A DNA stretch of 64,000 bases, taken from the NCBI RefSeq assembly GCF_015291725.1, contig NZ_CP030038.1, forward strand, positions 1,167,001 through 1,231,000. Reading direction: 5' to 3'. A model generated the notes under the pieces. It saw nothing but the letters and a program-made list of their open reading frames with translations. It was not told where the DNA came from and made no database searches. Both the position numbers and the translations under genes were made by a program. Position 1 is the first letter of the stretch. Each line of letters starts with the position of its first letter. Shown piece after piece: positions 1 through 9,409 of this stretch. The DNA comes from Bradyrhizobium sp. CCBAU 51765 (GTDB taxonomy: Bacteria > Pseudomonadota > Alphaproteobacteria > Rhizobiales > Xanthobacteraceae).

Positions 1-320
1 GGGCAGATGCGCCCCGTGAACTCCGGGAAATTGTTGGTGGAGTGCAGGTTGCGCGAGGCCTCTTCCCAATTGCCCTGATAGACGAGGTCGTTCCAGTCCG
101 GGATCTGGTTGTTGACCGGGCAGCCGGGCGTGCCGGGCGCCACCGAGCCGGTGCCGTGGCAATAGGGGATGCCGCAGTTCATGCAGCGCGCGGCCTGGTC
201 GCGCACTTCCTTTTCGGACAGCGGAACGACGAATTCCTTGTAATGCTTCACGCGCTCGGCGACCGGGGTGTACTTGCGGTCGTGCCGTTCGATTTCCAGA
301 AAACCCGTGATCTTGCCCAT
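1..320 (-). CDS. gltD: Glutamate synthase (NADPH) small subunit, N-terminal part
   Basis: The translated piece begins [17 protein letters not shown] and carries the N-terminal Cys cluster [11 protein letters not shown] followed by [18 protein letters not shown], which is the typical start of GltD-type small subunits. These cysteines bind the [4Fe-4S] clusters that pass electrons from NADPH/FAD to the large subunit. The ATG lies at 318-320 and the gene runs off the left edge, so about 106 residues are visible and the FAD and NADPH domains are not. It lies 157 bp downstream of gltB on the same strand, as expected for a gltBD operon, although a palindromic repeat sits between the two genes. Confidence 0.93.
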   Translation of the reverse strand, partial: MGKITGFLEIERHDRKYTPVAERVKHYKEFVVPLSEKEVRDQAARCMNCGIPYCHGTGSVAPGTPGCPVNNQIPDWNDLVYQGNWEEASRNLHSTNNFPEFTGRIC

Positions 321-360
321 TAAACCCGAAGTCCCTGCCGCTTAAATCGTTTGTTCTCTC

Positions 361-470
361 ACTCCTCATCCTGAGGAGCGGCGCTCTTTCGCGCCGCGTC
401 TCGAAGGATGGAGGCCCGGATGGTGACCTCATGGTTGGAGACGCAGCTATCGCGCTCCTCACCATGAGGG
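361..470. repeat. Extragenic palindromic element between gltB and gltD
   Basis: Two stem-loop units occur here: CTCATCCTGAGGAGC with a second GCGCCGCGTCTCGAAGGATG arm, and CCTCATGGTTGGAGACGC pairing with GCGCTCCTCACCATGAGG. This kind of CTCATGGTGAGGAGC palindrome is dispersed in Bradyrhizobium genomes. Transcribed within a gltBD message it would fold and could stabilise or attenuate the downstream gltD part; that role is inference. Confidence 0.7.
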
Positions 471-477
471 CTTTTTA

Positions 478-3400
478 TTACGCCCCGATCGCGATTTTCG
501 GCTCGGCGTCCGCGTTGGCGGCCATCTCGCGCAGCGCGCGCCGGTACTCGACCGGCATCACCTTGCGGAACTTGGGCAGCCATTCCTTCCAGTTGGCAAG
601 GATGTCGGCGGCACGCTTGGAGCCGGTCGCCTTGGCATGGCGCGAGATCAGCACGTGCAGGCGCTCGACGTCGGAGGCGAGCAGGTTCCTGAACACGTCG
701 ACCCGGCCGTGCGCCTCGAGGTCACCGGAATGGTGATAGGTGCCGGCGTTGATCAGCTCTTCCGACAGCACCGGCTCGAGCTCGACCATCGCCATGTTGC
801 ACAGCCGGTCGAAGTCGCCGGCCTCGTCGAGCACATAGGCGATGCCGCCGGACATGCCGGCCGCGAAGTTGCGCCCGGTCTTGCCGAGCACGACCACGAT
901 GCCGCCGGTCATGTATTCGCAGCAATGATCGCCCGCGCCTTCGACCACCGCCACGGCGCCGGAATTGCGCACGGCAAAACGTTCGCCGGCGATGCCGCGG
1001 AAGTAGCATTCGCCCTCGATCGCGCCGTACATCACGGTGTTGCCGACGATGATGCTCTCTTCCGGCACGATCGCGGAGTTCTTCGGCGGCTTGACGATGA
1101 TCTTGCCGCCCGAGAGGCCCTTGCCGACATAGTCGTTGCCTTCACCCTCGAGCTCGAAGGTGACGCCGTGGGCAAGCCACGCGCCGAAGGCCTGTCCAGC
1201 GGTGCCCTTGAGGCTGACATGGATCGTGTCGTGCGGCAGGCCGGCATGGCCGTAGATCTTGGCCACCGCGCCCGACAGCATGGCGCCGGCGGAGCGGTTG
1301 GTGCTGTTGATCGCAGCCTCGATCTTGACAGGCGCGCCGCGGTCGAGCGTGGGCTGCGCCCGCTCGATCAGCGTGCGGTCGAGCACCGCCTCCAGATGAT
1401 GGTTCTGGCGCTCGGAGTGATAGATCTTCTGGCCCTTCTCTTCCTTCTGCTTGACGAAGAGCTTGGAGAAATCGAGGCCCTTGGCCTTCCAGTGCGCGAC
1501 CAGCTTGGTCTGGTCGAGCAGCTGCACCTGGCCGACCATTTCGTTGAAGGTGCGGAAGCCGAGGCTTGCCATGATCTCGCGGACTTCCTCGGCAACGAAG
1601 AAGAAGTAGTTGATCACGTGCTCGGGCTGGCCGGTGAAGCGCTTGCGCAGGACGGGGTCCTGCGTCGCGACGCCGACCGGGCAGGTGTTGAGATGGCACT
1701 TGCGCATCATGATGCAGCCGGCCGCGATCAAGGGCGCAGTGGCAAAGCCGAACTCGTCGGCGCCCAGCAGCGCGCCGATCACGACGTCACGGCCGGTGCG
1801 GAAGCCGCCGTCGACCTGGACCACGATGCGGCTGCGTAGCCGCTCGCGCACCAGGGTCTGGTGGGTTTCGGCGAGGCCGATCTCCCACGGCGAGCCGGCG
1901 TGCTTGATCGAGGTCAGCGGCGAAGCGCCGGTGCCGCCCTCGAAGCCCGCGATGGTGACATGGTCGGCACGCGCCTTGGCGACGCCCGCGGCGACCGTGC
2001 CGACGCCGATCTCGGAGACGAGCTTGACCGAGACGTCGCCCGTCGGGTTGACGTTCTTGAGGTCGTAGATCAGCTGCGCCAGATCCTCGATCGAGTAGAT
2101 GTCGTGGTGCGGCGGCGGCGAGATCAGGCCGACGCCCGGCGTCGAATGCCGGACCCTGGCGATGGTCGCGTCGACCTTGTGGCCGGGCAGCTGGCCGCCC
2201 TCGCCGGGCTTGGCGCCCTGTGCCATCTTGATCTGCATCATGTCGGAGTTGACGAGATACTCCGTGGTGACGCCGAAGCGGCCCGAGGCGACCTGCTTGA
2301 TCGCCGAACGCATGGAATCGCCGTTCGGCATCGGCTTGAAGCGGTCGGCTTCCTCGCCGCCTTCACCGGTGTTCGACTTGCCGCCGATCCGGTTCATGGC
2401 GATCGCGAGCGTGGTGTGCGCCTCGCGCGAGATCGAGCCGAAGCTCATCGCGCCCGTGGCGAAGCGCTTGACGATGTCCTTGGCCGGCTCGACCTGGTCG
2501 AGCGGCACAGGCTTGCGCTTCTCTTCTTCCGCGTTCTTGATCCGGAACAGGCCGCGCAGCGTCAGCAGCCGCTCCGACTGCTCGTTGAGGATCTTGGCGA
2601 AGGCGCGATAGCGCTCCTGCGAATTGCCGCGCGCCGCGTGCTGGAGCAGCGACACCGATTCGGCGGTCCAGGCATGGTCCTCGCCGCGGCTGCGATAGGC
2701 GTACTCGCCGCCGACATCGAGCGCGCTCTTGTAGACGAGCGCCTCGCCGAACGCGTCGGCATGGCGCCGCACCGCCTCTTCCGCGATTTCGGCCAGACCC
2801 ACGCCCTCGACGCGGGTATGCGTGCCGGCGAAGAACTTGCCGACGAAGTCGGCCTTGAGACCGACCGCGTCGAAGATCTGCGCGCCGCAATAGGACTGGT
2901 AGGTCGAGATGCCCATCTTGGACATCACCTTGAGCAGGCCCTTGCCGATCGACTTGATGTAGCGCTTGACGATCTCATAGTCGTCGAGCGAGCCGGGCAG
3001 GCGGTCCTTCATCGCGATGATGGTCTCGAACGCGAGATAGGGGTTGATCGCTTCGGCACCGTAGCCCGCGAGGCAGGCGAAGTGATGCACTTCGCGCGGC
3101 TCGCCGGATTCGACGACGAGGCCGACCGAGGTGCGCAGGCCGGTGCGGATCAGGTGATGATGCACGGCGGCGCAGGCCAGCAGCGAGGGGATCGGCACGC
3201 GGTCGGTACCGACCATGCGGTCGGACAGGATGATGATGTTGACGCCCTCGCGCACGGCGCTTTCGGCGCGCGCGCAGAGCTCGTCCAGCACCTGGTCCAT
3301 GCCGGCCGCGCCGAGGCCGGCGTGGAAGGTGGTGTCCAGCGTGCGCGACTTGAAGTGAGACTCCGCCACTTCCGAGATCGAGCGGATCTTTTCCAGATCC

Positions 3401-5211
3401 GCATCGGTCAGGATCGGCTGGCGCACTTCGAGGCGCTTGGTCGTGGCCATGCCCTGGAGGTCGAACAGGTTCGGCCGCGGCCCGATGATCGAGACGAGGC
3501 TCATCACCAGCTCCTCGCGGATCGGGTCGATCGGCGGGTTGGTGACCTGCGCGAAGTTCTGCTTGAAGTAGGTGAACAGCGGCTTGGCCTTGTCCGACAG
3601 CGCCGAGATCGGCGTGTCGTTGCCCATCGAGCCCGCCGCTTCCTCGCCGGTGGCCGCCATCGGCGTCATCAGGATGGTGATGTCTTCCTGGCTGTAGCCG
3701 AACGCCTGCTGGCGATCGAGCAGCGACAGGTTCGAGCGCACGCCGGTGGTCGCAACCTTCGGCAGCTCCTCCAGCACGATCTGGGTGCGCTCCAGCCACT
3801 CCTTGTAGGGATGGCTCCTGGCGAGCTCGGCCTTGATCTCGTCGTCGGGGATCAGGCGGCCCTGTTCGAGGTCGACCAGCAGCATCTTGCCGGGCTGCAA
3901 ACGCCACTTGGTGATGATCTGGTCCTCGGGGATCGTCAGCACGCCCATCTCGGACGCCATCACGATGCGGTCGTCCTTGGTGACGAGATAGCGCGCGGGC
4001 CTGAGGCCGTTGCGGTCGAGCGTGGCGCCGATCCGGCGGCCGTCGGTGAAGGCGATCGCGGCGGGGCCGTCCCACGGCTCCATCAGCGCGGCGTGATATT
4101 CGTAGAAGGCGCGGCGCTTCTCATCCATCAAGGGATTGCCGGCCCACGCCTCCGGAATCATCATCATCACGGCGTGCGGCAGCGAATAGCCGCCCTGCAC
4201 CAGGAATTCGAGCGCGTTGTCGAAGCAGGCGGTGTCGGACTGGCCCTCATAGGAGATCGGCCAGAGCCGGTTGATGTCCTTGCCGTACAGCTCGGAGCTC
4301 ACCGAGGCCTGCCGCGCTGCCATCCAGTTGACGTTGCCGCGCAGCGTGTTGATCTCGCCGTTATGCGCGATCATGCGGTAGGGATGCGCCAGCGACCAGG
4401 CCGGGAAGGTGTTGGTCGAGAAGCGCTGGTGCACCAGCGCCAGCGCGCTCTCGAAATCCTGCTCGTGCAGGTCGGGATAGTACTTGCCGAGCTGGTCGGC
4501 GAGGAACATGCCCTTGTAGATCACGGTGCGGCAGGACATCGAGCAGGGATAATAGCCCGCAAGGCCGCGGTCGCGGCGCTGGTAGATCGCCTGCGAGATC
4601 GACTTGCGCAGGATGTAGAGCCGGCGCTCGAACTCGTCCTCGGTCTTGGCGGTGCCGTTGCGGCCGATGAAGACCTGCATGCAAGCGGGCTCGGTCGGCT
4701 TCACGGTGACGCCGAGCGAGGAATTGTCGGTCGGCACGTCGCGCCAGCCGAGCAGGGTCAAGCCCTCTTCCCTGATCTGGTCGGCGATGATGCTCTTGAT
4801 GACGTTGCGCCAGGCGGTGTCGCGCGGCATGAACAGCGCGCCGATGGCATATTCGCCGGGCTGAGGCAGCGTAAAGCCGAGCTCCTTGGCCTTGCGGTTG
4901 AAGAAGGCGTGCGGGATCTGCACCAGGATGCCGGCGCCGTCACCGGCGCGCGGGTCGGCACCGACGGCGCCGCGATGCTCGAGATTGCAGAGGATGCTCA
5001 GCGCGTCCGAGACGATCTCGTGCGACTTCTTGCCCTTGATGTTGGCGATGAAGCCGACACCGCAGGAATCCTTCTCCAGGCTCGGATCGTAGAGGCCCTC
5101 GGCTTTGGGACGCGAATTGTGTTCCTGAATCGGGTCAGTCGTTTTCGAGGCGACCGTCGCCGACAGCTCTTCTGCCACGATGTTTGCGCGCTCGAATTGC
5201 GACCCGTTCAT
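478..5211 (-). CDS. gltB: Glutamate synthase (NADPH) large subunit
   Basis: This 1577-residue protein converts 2-oxoglutarate and glutamine into two glutamates together with GltD. The N-terminal glutamine amidotransferase (class II) domain begins at Cys50 in [12 protein letters not shown], so a propeptide of about 49 residues should be removed to expose the nucleophile. The central and FMN-binding synthase domains follow, with the [3Fe-4S] cysteine motif [15 protein letters not shown], and the C-terminal GXGXG beta-helix ([22 protein letters not shown]). The length is normal for the family. The ATG at 5211 was chosen over an upstream TTG at 5235 because GGAGAGGA lies 7-8 nt before it. The gene is expected to be co-transcribed with gltD downstream. 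Confidence 0.96.
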   Translation of the reverse strand: MNGSQFERANIVAEELSATVASKTTDPIQEHNSRPKAEGLYDPSLEKDSCGVGFIANIKGKKSHEIVSDALSILCNLEHRGAVGADPRAGDGAGILVQIPHAFFNRKAKELGFTLPQPGEYAIGALFMPRDTAWRNVIKSIIADQIREEGLTLLGWRDVPTDNSSLGVTVKPTEPACMQVFIGRNGTAKTEDEFERRLYILRKSISQAIYQRRDRGLAGYYPCSMSCRTVIYKGMFLADQLGKYYPDLHEQDFESALALVHQRFSTNTFPAWSLAHPYRMIAHNGEINTLRGNVNWMAARQASVSSELYGKDINRLWPISYEGQSDTACFDNALEFLVQGGYSLPHAVMMMIPEAWAGNPLMDEKRRAFYEYHAALMEPWDGPAAIAFTDGRRIGATLDRNGLRPARYLVTKDDRIVMASEMGVLTIPEDQIITKWRLQPGKMLLVDLEQGRLIPDDEIKAELARSHPYKEWLERTQIVLEELPKVATTGVRSNLSLLDRQQAFGYSQEDITILMTPMAATGEEAAGSMGNDTPISALSDKAKPLFTYFKQNFAQVTNPPIDPIREELVMSLVSIIGPRPNLFDLQGMATTKRLEVRQPILTDADLEKIRSISEVAESHFKSRTLDTTFHAGLGAAGMDQVLDELCARAESAVREGVNIIILSDRMVGTDRVPIPSLLACAAVHHHLIRTGLRTSVGLVVESGEPREVHHFACLAGYGAEAINPYLAFETIIAMKDRLPGSLDDYEIVKRYIKSIGKGLLKVMSKMGISTYQSYCGAQIFDAVGLKADFVGKFFAGTHTRVEGVGLAEIAEEAVRRHADAFGEALVYKSALDVGGEYAYRSRGEDHAWTAESVSLLQHAARGNSQERYRAFAKILNEQSERLLTLRGLFRIKNAEEEKRKPVPLDQVEPAKDIVKRFATGAMSFGSISREAHTTLAIAMNRIGGKSNTGEGGEEADRFKPMPNGDSMRSAIKQVASGRFGVTTEYLVNSDMMQIKMAQGAKPGEGGQLPGHKVDATIARVRHSTPGVGLISPPPHHDIYSIEDLAQLIYDLKNVNPTGDVSVKLVSEIGVGTVAAGVAKARADHVTIAGFEGGTGASPLTSIKHAGSPWEIGLAETHQTLVRERLRSRIVVQVDGGFRTGRDVVIGALLGADEFGFATAPLIAAGCIMMRKCHLNTCPVGVATQDPVLRKRFTGQPEHVINYFFFVAEEVREIMASLGFRTFNEMVGQVQLLDQTKLVAHWKAKGLDFSKLFVKQKEEKGQKIYHSERQNHHLEAVLDRTLIERAQPTLDRGAPVKIEAAINSTNRSAGAMLSGAVAKIYGHAGLPHDTIHVSLKGTAGQAFGAWLAHGVTFELEGEGNDYVGKGLSGGKIIVKPPKNSAIVPEESIIVGNTVMYGAIEGECYFRGIAGERFAVRNSGAVAVVEGAGDHCCEYMTGGIVVVLGKTGRNFAAGMSGGIAYVLDEAGDFDRLCNMAMVELEPVLSEELINAGTYHHSGDLEAHGRVDVFRNLLASDVERLHVLISRHAKATGSKRAADILANWKEWLPKFRKVMPVEYRRALREMAANADAEPKIAIGA

Positions 5212-5701
5212 TGCTCTGTCCTCTCCATGCGGCAAGCTGCCTCACCGCCAACTTCGGCGCACCTTGGGTGTCCCGCGGCACCCGCTCCTGGGCCACCGCT
5301 CGTCCGCTGCGAGCCGCATTTTCTTAAATTCAGGCCTAGGCGCTCTTCGTCCCCGAGAACGGCTTTGCCTGGTACCTTGCCGACGCTCGAGAGCACCGGT
5401 TTTCGCTGCAATCCCTGTGCCGGAACCGCACGCAAAATTGAGACAGTCTTCCTGTCCTAAACATCACCTTGCCAAATTTTTGTCTAGCACACAAGCGCGC
5501 GGAAGTCCCGATTCCCGATATGTCAATCAATCGCTTTCCGAAAGTTGCGCGGCCCCGGTTTTGAAGCAAACGCGCCCTGATCCGGCCCCGTGCGCGCCGG
5601 AATCCCCAATGAAGCTTCGGATCAACCCTTCGGAAGGCGCGCCACGCCGCGAGAAGCGAAAGAGGGCGGCCATCGGGGGGCCTGACAGGAGCGTCTCGAC
5701 C
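5212..5701. other. Divergent intergenic region gltB / secreted protein
   Basis: This 490-bp gap separates gltB from a divergent gene for a small secreted protein. The part near 5440-5530 is less GC-rich than its surroundings and is the likely promoter zone for both genes. I see no convincing coding sequence, and no clear sigma-54 or NtrC site for gltB. Confidence 0.5.
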
Positions 5702-6466
5702 ATGAAGTTTTTCACAGGATGTGTGGCCGCCGCCGCGCTGGCGTTGGCTGCAAGTGCGGGCCACGCCCAGGTTCCCGCCAGCGGTATCGCGAGGGGAGCC
5801 ATCGTCGCGGTGTCGGATTTCGACGGACCCTACGCGCCGGAGGCCGCCCCGCCACCGCGTTACGGTTACGGCTATGGCTACGAGGAACGCGGTCCGGCGC
5901 CGGTATTGTTGCCGTCAACCGAGGTTTACGCGGTGCTGCGCGAAAACGGCTTCTTGCCGCTCGGCATCCCGCGCCTGCGCGGCAGCGTCTACACCATCGC
6001 GGTGATCGACCGCCGCGGCGACGACGGCCGGCTGGTGATCGACGCCCGCGACGGGCGGATCATCCGCTTCATGCCCGCCGCTGACGCCTACGGCATGGCG
6101 CCCGCCTATGACGAACGCGCGGTCGCGCCTTACGGACCGCAAAGCGCGCTGCCGCCACCGACCGTGATCCGCAGCGGCCCGCCGCGCCCGCCGGCTCCGA
6201 TCCCGCATGTGGCAAGCCGCGCCGTGCCGCTGCCCAAGGCCGCCCCGCGGCGCGCCGAGACGCCGGTCGCTGCCGCGAAGCCGGCCGAGCCGGTCGCGCG
6301 GCAGGCTCAAGCACCGCAGGCCCAGCCTGCGCAGCAGGCGGCCGCCGCACAGGCCAAGCCCGCCGATGCAGCCGCGCAAGCTGCCGTGCCGACCGTGGGT
6401 CAAGCCAAGCCGGCCCCGACCATCCTGCCGACGCAGGACATGCCCGCCGCGCAGGGGCTGGATTAG
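5702..6466 (+). CDS. Secreted protein with Pro/Ala-rich tail, unknown function
   Basis: The protein has 254 residues. It starts MKFFTGCVAAAALALAASAG and has a clear Sec signal peptide ending near GHAQ. A compact central part (about residues 70-130, with VYAVLRENGFLPLGIPRLRG then IDRRGDDGRLVIDARDGRI) looks folded and conserved in type. It is followed by a long low-complexity region rich in Pro, Ala, Gln and Lys. A Gly-Tyr stretch occurs near residue 55. The ATG at 5702 is preceded by AGGAG; a longer open frame begins upstream at 5180 but has no signal peptide or ribosome site. I do not recognise a named family. A periplasmic or envelope-associated location is likely. Confidence 0.75.
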   Translation: MKFFTGCVAAAALALAASAGHAQVPASGIARGAIVAVSDFDGPYAPEAAPPPRYGYGYGYEERGPAPVLLPSTEVYAVLRENGFLPLGIPRLRGSVYTIAVIDRRGDDGRLVIDARDGRIIRFMPAADAYGMAPAYDERAVAPYGPQSALPPPTVIRSGPPRPPAPIPHVASRAVPLPKAAPRRAETPVAAAKPAEPVARQAQAPQAQPAQQAAAAQAKPADAAAQAAVPTVGQAKPAPTILPTQDMPAAQGLD

Positions 6467-6507
6467 GTTTGCGAGTTTGACGCGACAGTGCCCATCACAC
6501 CCTCGCT

Positions 6508-6635
6508 GTCGTCCCCGCGAAGGCGGGGACCCATACCGCGTGATCTATCGGTGGGGATGAGGTGCGAGTACCGGACTCCTAGTCATCGCCAAACCGCTCC
6601 CTGGGGTTATGGGTCCCCGCCTTCGCGGGGACGAC
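6508..6635. repeat. Inverted pair of 26-bp GC-rich repeats
   Basis: The 26-bp unit GTCGTCCCCGCGAAGGCGGG(GACCCA) at 6508-6533 recurs as its exact reverse complement at 6610-6635. Each arm is itself a hairpin (CCCCGCGAAGGCGGGG). Such units are common extragenic repeats in Bradyrhizobium. They sit between two convergent genes. Confidence 0.8.
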
Positions 6636-6659
6636 ATCGGGGAGAGAGCTGGCCAAAAC

Positions 6660-6689
6660 AAAAGGCGCCTGAGATCTCAGGCGCCTTTT
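6660..6689 (-). terminator. Intrinsic terminator of the hydrolase gene
   Basis: A perfect 30-bp palindrome, AAAAGGCGCCTGAGA followed by its reverse complement, ends in TTTT. On the minus strand it is followed by TTTTGTTTTGG, 20 bp after the stop codon of the hydrolase. It may work in both directions. Confidence 0.75.
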
Positions 6690-6708
6690 GCATCAAAGCG
6701 ACCGCCGC

Positions 6709-7479
6709 TCAGCTCCGCGGATACCCCGCCGCGTCCAGGATCAGGTTCGCGACCTCTTTCGGATGCGATACCAGCGAGAGGTGTCCGGCATCGAGCTCGA
6801 TCGTGGTGGCGTTCATGCGCTTGGCGAGGAAGCGCTCGAAATCGGGGTTGATGGTGTAGTCGTTCTTCGACACCGCGTACCAGCTCGGCTTGGAGTGCCA
6901 CGCCGCTTCCGTGGTGCGGCCGGCGAAGATCGAGGCCGCCGTCGGCCATTGTACCGCATAGAGCTCCCTGGCCTGCTTCGGATTCACGCCATTGGCGAAG
7001 TATTTCAGGAAAGCCTCTTCCGAGAGCTTGGTGTAGCCGTCGCGCTCGACGATGCCGGCGCGCGCGGGCCCGGTCGGAAACTGCTTCGACAGCGCCACGA
7101 AATCCTCGTTCGCATCGGGCGCGCGGGCGGCGACGTAGACGAGCCCGGTGACCTTCGGGTCGGTGCCGATCTGGCTGATCACAGTGCCGCCCCAGGAATG
7201 CGCGACCAGCACGGTCGGCCCGTCCTGCTCGGCCAGCGCACGCCTGGTCGCCTCGACGGAGTCCGCGAGCGACGACAGCGGATTCTGCACGGCGGTGACA
7301 TGCAGGCCTGCAGCCTGGAGGATCGGGATCACCTCCGACCAGCTCGAGCCGTCGGCCCAGGCGCCGTGCACCAGCACGACGTTCTTCGCCTTGACCGTCG
7401 CAGGTGTCTGCGCATGAGCAAGGCTGAGGGGAGCCGCCAGAAGGCCCGCAGCGACGAAAAGGCTGCGCCAGAGTGACAT
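6709..7479 (-). CDS. Secreted alpha/beta hydrolase (esterase-like)
   Basis: The protein has 256 residues. The signal peptide MSLWRSLFVAAGLLAAPLSL ends near AHAQ. The mature part has the oxyanion segment VLVHGAWADGSSW, the nucleophile elbow VAHSWGG, and a late catalytic His in ELDAGHLSLVSHP. This arrangement is typical of the small alpha/beta hydrolases related to plant methyl esterases and salicylate esterase (EstC-like). The substrate cannot be told from sequence, but it should act in the periplasm. The ATG at 7479 was chosen because GGAG precedes it and the signal peptide begins there; in-frame ATGs at 7491 and further upstream add residues without support. It ends just before a strong terminator. 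Confidence 0.85.
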   Translation of the reverse strand: MSLWRSLFVAAGLLAAPLSLAHAQTPATVKAKNVVLVHGAWADGSSWSEVIPILQAAGLHVTAVQNPLSSLADSVEATRRALAEQDGPTVLVAHSWGGTVISQIGTDPKVTGLVYVAARAPDANEDFVALSKQFPTGPARAGIVERDGYTKLSEEAFLKYFANGVNPKQARELYAVQWPTAASIFAGRTTEAAWHSKPSWYAVSKNDYTINPDFERFLAKRMNATTIELDAGHLSLVSHPKEVANLILDAAGYPRS

Positions 7480-7575
7480 GATCTTCTCCATCTTGTTTGC
7501 GTTCGATGCCCAAGGGACGGAGGGAGCGATGGCGGCGTTACGCGGCTTCACCGCTCTGTGATGCGATGCACGACG

Positions 7576-7605
7576 AAAAAGCGCCCCGGGGCACCGGGGC
7601 GCTTT
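7576..7605 (-). terminator. Intrinsic terminator of hsp20
   Basis: A perfect 12-bp stem, AAAGCGCCCCGG with CCGGGGCGCTTT, closes a GGCA tetraloop. It is followed by five T residues on the minus strand, 25 bp after the hsp20 stop codon. Confidence 0.85.
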
Positions 7606-7629
7606 CGCAACCTGGAAGTCGCGTTCTGC

Positions 7630-8094
7630 TCAGGCGGCTTGCGCGGCCGAGTTCTCGATCACCTGCGCCTTGGCGCCGGCGTTGATCGCGATCTGGCGCG
7701 GCTTCTTCGCCTCGGGAATCTCGCGTACGAGGTCGACGTGAAGCAGCCCGTTCTCGAGCGAAGCGTCCTTCACCTGCACGAAGTCGGCAAGCTGGAAGGC
7801 ACGCTCGAAGGCGCGCGCGGCGATGCCGCGGTAGAGCACTTCGGACTTCGAGTTCTCGTTCGCGACCTTCTCGCCCTTGATCGTCAGCGTGTTTTCCTTC
7901 GCGACGATGGAGAGCTCATCCCTGGAGAAGCCGGAGACGGCAACGGTGATGCGGTAGGCGTTCTCGCCGGTACGCTCGATGTTGTACGGGGGGTAACCGG
8001 GGCTGCCGTCCGAACCGGCCTGGTCGAGCAGGTTGAAGAGGCGGTCGAAGCCGACGGTGGAACGATAAAACGGGGTGAGATCGTAGGTACGCAT
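7630..8094 (-). CDS. Small heat-shock protein, Hsp20/alpha-crystallin family
   Basis: The protein has 154 residues and begins MRTYDLTPFYRSTVGFDRLF, the typical N-terminus of class A rhizobial small heat-shock proteins (IbpA-like). The alpha-crystallin domain runs from about residue 38 to 130, with the conserved GIAARAFERAFQLAD and ENGLLHVDLVREIPE segments. It is an ATP-independent holdase that binds unfolding proteins in the cytoplasm. GGAGGA precedes the ATG at 8094 by 7 nt and forms part of an RNA hairpin (see the ROSE element). The gene is a single transcription unit with its own sigma-32 promoter, thermosensor leader and terminator. Confidence 0.95.
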   Translation of the reverse strand: MRTYDLTPFYRSTVGFDRLFNLLDQAGSDGSPGYPPYNIERTGENAYRITVAVSGFSRDELSIVAKENTLTIKGEKVANENSKSEVLYRGIAARAFERAFQLADFVQVKDASLENGLLHVDLVREIPEAKKPRQIAINAGAKAQVIENSAAQAA

Positions 8095-8206
8095 GGTCAA
8101 GTCCTCCATTGAGCGACTGTTAAGCAACCCGCCCGCCATCGGGCCGGGCTCATCTCTGTGTGCAGCCTGATGTTCCGGTTCCGAAACACTGGTAGCGGCC
8201 TGCACG
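8095..8206 (-). promoter_or_regulatory. ROSE-type RNA thermometer in the hsp20 leader
   Basis: The leader RNA can form several hairpins. The one next to the start codon is GUCGCUCAAUGGAGGAC (8101-8117): three pairs, a bulged G, then three more pairs around an AAUG loop, with the GGAGGA ribosome site as the 3' strand. The 5' strand contains UCGCU, matching the U(U/C)GCU motif that defines ROSE elements, where the unpaired G opposite the Shine-Dalgarno sequence makes the stem melt on heating. Upstream arms GCCCGAUGGCGGGC and UUCGGAACCGGAA add further stems. ROSE elements are known to repress small heat-shock genes in Bradyrhizobium at normal temperature. Confidence 0.88.
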
Positions 8207-8212
8207 AAAATG

Positions 8213-8240
8213 ATATGGGTGGAACGAGACGGCGTTCAAG
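8213..8240 (-). promoter_or_regulatory. Sigma-32 (RpoH) promoter of hsp20
   Basis: On the minus strand CTTGAA (8235-8240) is followed after 16 bp by CCATAT (8213-8218, within ACCCATAT), close to the heat-shock consensus CTTGAA / CCCCATNT. Transcription would start near 8206 and give a leader of about 110 nt, the right size for a ROSE element. Confidence 0.75.
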
Positions 8241-8298
8241 AGGGCGGCATTTGCGCCTTTTCGGCGCTTTAGCCCCTTGATTGCAGTACTTCCCGCCT

Positions 8299-9246
8299 AT
8301 GACGCTGGTCTCGATCCCGTCCAATCCGGTTCCCGAAAACGTCGTCAGCGGCACCATCAGGACCCCCGATGGCGCCGAGTTGCGCTTTGCGCGCTGGGCG
8401 CCGCCGGCGGGCCGCAAGGGCACCGTCTGCGTCTTCACCGGCCGCAGCGAGCAGATCGAGAAATATTTCGAGACCGTGCGCGATTTGCGCGACCGCGGCT
8501 TTGCGGTGGCGATGATCGACTGGCGCGGGCAGGGCCATTCCTCGCGCCGCCTGCGCGATCCGCGCAAGGGCTATGTGCGCGACTTCTCCGATTTCGAGAT
8601 CGACGTCGAGACCTTCGTGCAGCAGGTGGTGCTGCCGGATTGCCCGCCGCCCTTCTTCGCGCTCGCCCATTCCATGGGCGGCACGGTGCTGCTGCGGGTC
8701 GCCCATGCCGGCAAGCGCTGGTTCGACCGCATGGTGCTGTCGGCCCCGATGATCGACCTGCCCGGCCGCACCACCTCGTTTCCGGTCCGTGCGTTGCTCA
8801 AGACGATGCGCCTGCTCGGGCAGGGCGGCCGCTACGTTCCCGGCGGCAGCGACCGCCTCACCGGGCTCGAACCCTTCATCAACAATCCCCTGACCAGCGA
8901 TCCCGTGCGCTATGCGCGCAATGCCGCGATCCTGGAGGAGGATCCAACGCTCGGACTGGCGTCACCGACGGTCGCCTGGGCCGATACCGCCTTCCGCGCG
9001 ATGCACACCTTCAAGCGCGTGAACTACCCCTCCCAGATCCGCCAGCCGATCCTGATGCTGGCGGCCTCCAATGACACCGTGGTCTCGACCGCGGCGATCG
9101 AGGAGTTCGCCTATCACCTGCGCGCCGGCGCCCATCTCGTGATCGCCGGCTCCAAGCACGAGATCCTGCAGGAGCAGGACCGCTACCGCTCCCAGTTCTG
9201 GGCCGCCTTCGACGCCTTCGTCCCGGGCACGCCGCTGTTCAAGTGA
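8299..9246 (+). CDS. Alpha/beta hydrolase, lysophospholipase/monoacylglycerol lipase-like
   Basis: The protein has 315 residues and matches the PldB/monoacylglycerol lipase type of serine hydrolase. It shows the strand-turn segment IDWRGQGHSSR, the nucleophile elbow ALAHSMGG, the acid residue in LAASNDTVV, and the catalytic His in AGSKHEILQE. No signal peptide is visible, so it is probably cytoplasmic and acts on lipid esters. The ATG at 8299 is preferred over a TTG at 8281; neither has a clear ribosome site. It is divergent from hsp20, whose promoter overlaps the region just upstream. Confidence 0.85.
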   Translation: MTLVSIPSNPVPENVVSGTIRTPDGAELRFARWAPPAGRKGTVCVFTGRSEQIEKYFETVRDLRDRGFAVAMIDWRGQGHSSRRLRDPRKGYVRDFSDFEIDVETFVQQVVLPDCPPPFFALAHSMGGTVLLRVAHAGKRWFDRMVLSAPMIDLPGRTTSFPVRALLKTMRLLGQGGRYVPGGSDRLTGLEPFINNPLTSDPVRYARNAAILEEDPTLGLASPTVAWADTAFRAMHTFKRVNYPSQIRQPILMLAASNDTVVSTAAIEEFAYHLRAGAHLVIAGSKHEILQEQDRYRSQFWAAFDAFVPGTPLFK

Positions 9247-9276
9247 GCGCTCGAGCGAGGGATCGTGCCACGAACT

Positions 9277-9400
9277 CGTCATGCCCGGGCTTGTCCCGGG
9301 CATGCACGTTCTTGGTGCCGCAGCAAAGGTCGTGGATGGCCGGGACATAGGCGAGCGGAAGCGACGCCGTCCTTCGGACGGCTATGCCCGGCCATGACGA
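9277..9400. repeat. Extragenic palindromic repeat
   Basis: CGTCATGCCCGGGCTTGTCC leads into GGGCATGCACG, and a distal arm GCTATGCCCGGCCATGACG closes an imperfect inverted repeat of about 124 bp. It lies between two convergent genes, the usual place for such elements in this genome, and could act as a bidirectional transcription barrier. Confidence 0.65.
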
Positions 9401-9409
9401 CGAGATAGT

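Noticed and set aside
1861..5460. Very long open frame on the plus strand opposite gltB
   Set aside because: It is the antisense of a well-supported gltB gene; the translation is Arg/Asp/Ala-rich without domains, as expected for a high-GC shadow frame.
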